From assembly GCA_964304625.1 (NCBI GenBank), contig OZ199839.1, positions 3,782,001 to 3,846,000 on the forward strand: a DNA stretch of 64,000 nucleotides, written 5' to 3'. Made by a program: the position numbers and the translations under genes. This DNA is from Kudoa neothunni. Lineage: Eukaryota; Cnidaria. Shown here piece by piece: positions 60,401 to 64,000 of this stretch; position 1 is the stretch's first letter, and every line of letters begins with the position of its first letter. The notes beneath the pieces are model-generated. The model saw only the letters and a program-made list of their open reading frames with translations, was not told the origin of the DNA and ran no database searches.

Positions 60401-60583
60401 GGTGTGAATTATAAAAGTGAGCTCATTTCATTGTCACCAAGTTCCAAGTCAAGTGCTGGGTCGGTCCGTTCTAACACGCCCAATTTTGACAAAGAATCAG
60501 ATCATTTGGATACAATTTATGTGGTTAAAAGGGAATCATTGTCCGCTAAAGAACCCCATGAGTCCACTTATACTTCCAAATAG
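57434..60583 (+). CDS. SUCO: SUN domain-containing ossification factor-like protein (SUCO/Opt), complete
   Basis: ER-membrane SUN-domain protein of the SUCO/Opt/yeast Slp1 group, whose yeast members help protect newly made ER membrane proteins. Exon 57434-57481 encodes a signal peptide start (MFNKKVLIWLLLIIYG). A 42-nt GT-AG intron ending in an in-frame TAG (57482-57523) follows, then one long exon to 60583; 1035 aa in all. The SUN domain is at about residues 134-290 (NYASSSCGATI, SEMLIDN, WFIIQLCEPINIRSI, ELFSSHIKTFRVSL, YARYIRVEII, FCPISVFKVFG). Then comes an amphipathic region (about 335-410), a Cys-rich stretch (about 455-525) and a Ser/Thr/Asn-rich linker with many N-x-S/T sites. A coiled coil lies at about 700-775, a membrane segment at about 789-820 and a Ser-rich tail at the C-terminus. 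This order is the SUCO order. A polyadenylation signal AATAAA lies at 60690. Confidence 0.93.
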
Positions 60584-60689
60584 TGTATTAGACCTTCGGT
60601 CAATATTAGGAATGAATTTAGATTTTTCATTTTGTACATTGATTTTTGTATTGATTTTCATTTGAGTCTTGTTTTGCATTTATTTTATT

Positions 60690-60700
60690 AATAAAATAAA
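60690..60700 (+). promoter_or_regulatory. Polyadenylation signal cluster for SUCO
   Basis: AATAAAATAAA, about 107 bases after the SUCO stop, followed by a T/G-rich stretch. Position and sequence fit a cleavage and polyadenylation signal. Confidence 0.6.
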
Positions 60701-60779
60701 TTTTTGCGAGTTTGAATTCTGTTCTAGCGTTATATATTATACTACAATATTTTTATTTTCTCTCCCCTTATAGTTGAGA

Positions 60780-61330
60780 CTTGAGACAATTAAGAGGTTA
60801 GGGTGTTTAAAGGAGTTTGATACTTCAAGCATCTTTAGGGAAGATTTGTGTATGACTACTGTGTTTAATGAGATTACAAAGCTTTTGACTGATTACCGAA
60901 AATATATAGCTCAGCGTGTGGTGGCTGGACTCTATACATGGAGGTACTGGGTCGATTCCCGCTACTAATCAATCTATTATTCCCGTACGACTGTGGCTCT
61001 ATCCTGTAATAGATAAGAGCTATTGTAAGAGTGCAGTGGCAGTATAAGTGTAATTCCACCTGAAGTTATAGTTCGATCTAGCAGAGGAGGTTGAATTAGA
61101 CGTTTGAATCGTCGAAGATGCATTAAGGGGCTTGAAATCTCTGTAGAGACAAAATCCTAATGGAAAGGGTTTAGGGTCATGGTTTCTATGGAAACGAGGA
61201 TGTTTAATGGGTTAAACTCCCACACTACCACAGAGAGATAAGAGGTAGATGTTACTCGTCTTACCGTGCCTACAGCGTTAATAGGGGTGGGCTAACCCGT
61301 CATAACTCTACAATATAAAAGTTGCGCAAA
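60780..61330 (+). repeat. tRNA-derived SINE candidate
   Basis: TAGCTCAGCGTGTGG at 60907-60921 fits a Pol III A-box and GGGTCGATTCCC at 60949-60960 fits a B-box, with tRNA-like spacing. A cloverleaf does not close well: the T-stem has mismatches. The next about 370 bases are GC-richer than the surroundings and end in an A-rich run near 61350. No second copy was seen in the window, so the SINE call is unproven. A 64-codon frame crossing it (60774-60968) is probably incidental. Confidence 0.4.
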
Positions 61331-61637
61331 GGTTTTACCTTTTAAACAAAAAAAACTAACTAAGATTTCGATTGTGTTTTCATAATTGAAAATTGAGGAT
61401 AATATATGCAAACGACAAATAACTTACGAATATTGATTAAGTTTTAGTTAACAATCAAAGCTCTTGCTTATTACTAAAAACATTCCGTATATAACTCATC
61501 GATTGTTATGCTCTCTAAAGTAGGGAATATCAACAGTTTTTTTAAATATACCTCCTCGCCCTGTTAAAAAATTTAAATTTAATCCCGAAAATTTGAAGTT
61601 GAATTCATATCTACTTTAAAGTTGTATACTTATTTAA
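61331..61637. other. Intergenic, nothing recognised
   Basis: AT-rich DNA between the SINE candidate and the piggyBac element. Confidence 0.4.
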
Positions 61638-62858
61638 CACTAGTACGTACGAACAAAAATATTACACTACAATACGTTGGGGTTCAATGGACCTTGTACG
61701 TAAAATGAGATGTTATGTTTGTTAGTGTTTTATAAATATTCTAGAAACTTACAAGAATGTATTTGGAAACTTTTTTAAACGAATAATATTATTATTTACA
61801 CCCAACCTGCAGTAATATGAAGAAAAACACAATGCCAACAATAAAAAAATGATAATATTGAAGAATTCATCCGAATCATTGGATTTGTAATAAACACATA
61901 TGAGTAGTTACAACTGTAACATGGTACAGAATAATGTTGTTCGCACACGTTTCTTCCCGCATTTAGAGCAGATTGTCTTTGTTTTTACATGCTTCGAGTA
62001 TGGGCAAAAATGGCATCTTTCCTTGTTACCCCCTATCTTACTTCGGCGATGTTGCATGTGGAGTATCAATTTTTTCGTTAGCGTACTTTTCAATAATCTC
62101 TTCAATTAAATTTTGTAAATATTGATGTCTTGTTCGGTTTTTGTATAGTAATTTAGATTCATTATATTTATCTAAATACGCAATCATTGAGTTGTAACCA
62201 GCCATGTCAAGGATATTGTAAAACATTGTGGGTGGCCATCAAGAGTTCTTTTTTTTACATTTCCGAATCTTCTGAATTTTCTGTAATCATTTTGATCGTA
62301 TCATTAATGAAAAACATAATGCACAAGTAATCGTTACACGAGGGCGACAAAAGATTTATCTGTTACTATTCTTAATCATTATTTTTGACAAATATTTACA
62401 AACTCTATGATTTGATTCATTATAAAATTTAAGAATATAACTATAATTACATAACACAGAACGAAATAAGAAATAATTCTTCCTTTAAAGTGCACGGAAA
62501 GGAATAATTAAAAATGTTAATTCTATGTTTTATTTAAACTTTTAAAATAAACATAGTAATATTCATATTAGCTTATACAACATATATTTTTTATTTTAGA
62601 GTTTGAATTTGTTTTGACATGTTAATTTTTTAATTATTCAACAAGGTCCATTTGACTTTGTTGTGCATAAAAGGTTTTTATTATTTACATAGAAAAAAAA
62701 TCATACATAAGTTATTAAATGATATAAATGAAACAAAAACATAAAAAAATTTTGGAGCAGCTAGACAGATTTATTTATTTCTGAATATGTTGAGAATGCT
62801 ACAATTTGTTAAATAATCGTGAACTAGGTCCATTGTACCCTGGGCGTACATATAAATT
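61638..62858 (-). mobile_element. Diverged, internally deleted piggyBac element
   Basis: TTAA flanks at 61634-61637 and 62859-62862. The termini are weakly inverted (TACGTACG against TATGTACG at equal distance from TTAA). Subterminal blocks are inverted relatives: GGGGTTCAATGGACCTTG near 61679, and on the other strand GGGTACAATGGACCTAG near 62841. A third related block is near 62644. The minus strand at 62240-61908 encodes the piggyBac C-terminus: PTMFYNILDMAGYNSM, then the Cys-rich finger CHFCPYSKH and ICSKCGKK in another frame. The DDE core is missing. A different family from the 11498-13792 element. Confidence 0.65.
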
Positions 62859-63600
62859 TTAAGTAATATTAGGCTACATCTCTAAAATATAAACGAGACA
62901 TAAAAGAGGTTAATAAACGTTTTATAAATAGTTGTTAAATACTTATCTCTAAAAACATATGAATTTCTACAAATATCTTAATTGAGTTTAATTGCCCCGA
63001 ATAATATAACTCCTTAAAATTCCTTAAATACATAACAAACCGCATTATTCAAAGATTCTCCGTGGTCGATATTGAAGTCACTTAATTTACCTCCTGTCGT
63101 TTAAAATTTACCCTGGCTAAGGACCCTTACTTTAGAATAGCGATTATCAACAAGAATTGAGCTTGCATCCCCATTTGATGACAAACCGAAATCCGCACCT
63201 CCTTTTAACACGATAAGGTGTAACTGACTCAAATTTTCTCAAAAAATACTATCTATTGTGATCGAATCTCGCACCTTTTAAGCCAAAAGTTCGCATTTCC
63301 TAGTGGTACGGGTACCTTTTGCAGGGAACCAGTGCTTTAGAAGAAGGTAATGAGGTTAGTTAAATATGACTTAGTACAGTGTCTGCAATGATTGAAGAGG
63401 CCGCCTTGCCCAACACACTTCGCAACTTAATAAGTTTAAATAAGAATTTATCGCTGATAACATGTTGAATCCAAATATAATCACATATCTTTTCCTAAGT
63501 CGTTTTTGTAGAATTTTTGTGTATACTCAAAAACCTGATTTACGTTAAAAATATAGATTTCTTAATATATATATATATAAGAACTATAGAGAATAGAAAT
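62859..63600. other. Intergenic, weak tRNA-like motif
   Basis: No gene recognised. On the minus strand near 63250-63300 a GATTCGATCAC block resembles a B-box, but no matching A-box or cloverleaf was found. A TA-rich tract lies at 63568-63582. Confidence 0.35.
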
Positions 63601-63610
63601 AAGTTAATTA

Positions 63611-63871
63611 TTAGAGTAAAGCGTTGGTTTGAGTTGATATTCCAAACATAATTTTGGCTTGCGTGTTGATTTTTTTATTTTGTATCAACAAGAATATCGA
63701 ATGAAAAGCTGGATAGTTGAGTGTCAATAAATGAGACATACGATAGAACAAGTTTTTCTGTAAGAATCCCTGGATCATCAAAATATTGTTTACACTATAC
63801 GGAATCCAGCAAACACAAAACATCACAATGTTCAAGTAGAAGAAATTTCTGACGTAAACAAATGTTGACAT
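63611..63871 (-). CDS. Rhodopsin-type GPCR-like C-terminal fragment (TM6-TM7), partial
   Basis: An 86-codon minus-strand frame starts MSTFVYVRNFFYLNIVMF and shows CVCWIPYSVNNILMI, like the TM6 CW-x-PY motif. A loop follows, then LLTLNYPAFHSIFLLIQNKKI, like TM7 with an LN in place of the usual NSxxNPxxY. It ends in a short polar tail with stop at 63611. Upstream sequence to the window edge does not continue the frame clearly, so an intron or truncation is likely. Hydrophobic AT-rich frames can mimic receptors, so certainty is limited. Confidence 0.4.
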   Translation of the reverse strand: MSTFVYVRNFFYLNIVMFCVCWIPYSVNNILMIQGFLQKNLFYRMSHLLTLNYPAFHSIFLLIQNKKINTQAKIMFGISTQTNALL

Positions 63872-64000
63872 TTTGATTGCAAGGTTTTCTTGATTCTAAA
63901 TCAGCCATATTAATTGTGAAATTTAGTTAATCGTATACCACATACAAAAGCATTATGAGAGTTGGTTTGGTTTTGATGTTGATCAATATCCAAATCATTT

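Noticed and set aside
63240-63310. tRNA-like motif on the minus strand
   Set aside because: Only a B-box-like block; no A-box, stems or copies seen.
1-64000. CRISPR arrays, LTR pairs, capsid or envelope genes, rRNA
   Set aside because: None recognised on either strand; the repeats seen are DNA transposons, SINE-like relics and the overlapping contig block.

Overview
The window reads as AT-rich animal nuclear DNA. Its host genes are metazoan (ERMP1-type ER metallopeptidase, CAB39/MO25, SUCO/Opt-type SUN protein, PLD3/4-like protein, aldo-keto reductase). They are cut by very short introns, mostly 24-65 nt, and lie among decayed DNA transposons: piggyBac, hAT, Tc1/mariner-IS630, pogo and Merlin-like. 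Micro-introns plus strong AT bias would fit a compact parasitic metazoan such as a myxozoan cnidarian. That is inference only; no lineage-diagnostic sequence was seen. No LTR element, virus-like element or CRISPR was recognised.

Layout. 1-2.8 kb: AT-rich, no gene seen. 2.8-9.6 kb (+): complete ERMP1-like gene, nine proposed exons, with one 3.7-kb intron. 9.6-16.7 kb: transposon graveyard (pogo-like, a bounded piggyBac at 11498-13792, Merlin-like, IS630/Tc1-like). 18.4-19.4 kb (+): aldo-keto reductase broken once by an 8-bp tandem duplication. 20-22.1 kb: hAT remains. 23.1-24.6 kb (-): PLD3/4-like gene. 25.4-26.6 kb: a non-coding Tc1/mariner-type element. 26957-27028 (+): tRNA-Pro(CGG). 27.9-30 kb: transposon pieces.

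29985-59154 is the main oddity. A 14,485-bp segment (29985-44469) is repeated almost exactly at 44670-59154, separated by exactly 200 Ns. The repeat starts at the first base after the gap and its first copy stops at the last base before it, so this is most simply one locus at the overlapping ends of two contigs that were scaffolded but not merged. The segment holds hAT elements, CAB39 (-), a small two-exon ORF (+), a 181-aa orphan ORF (+), a hAT MITE, an Exo70-like remnant, an IS630-like transposase remnant and the start of SUCO (+). I noted six 1-base indels and two substitutions between copies. One indel breaks SUCO in copy 1 and another breaks CAB39 in copy 2, while the partner copy is intact each time. 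Gene copy number here should be read as one, not two.

60.6-64 kb: SUCO 3' end, a tRNA-derived SINE candidate, a diverged piggyBac and a GPCR-like fragment at the right edge.

Functionally the host genes are a loose set (two ER-membrane proteins, one kinase scaffold, one endolysosomal-type PLD-fold protein, one oxidoreductase); nothing links them as an operon or system. I found no clear new biological system. The most useful observations are the false duplication, the micro-intron gene models, and the transposons with readable termini.
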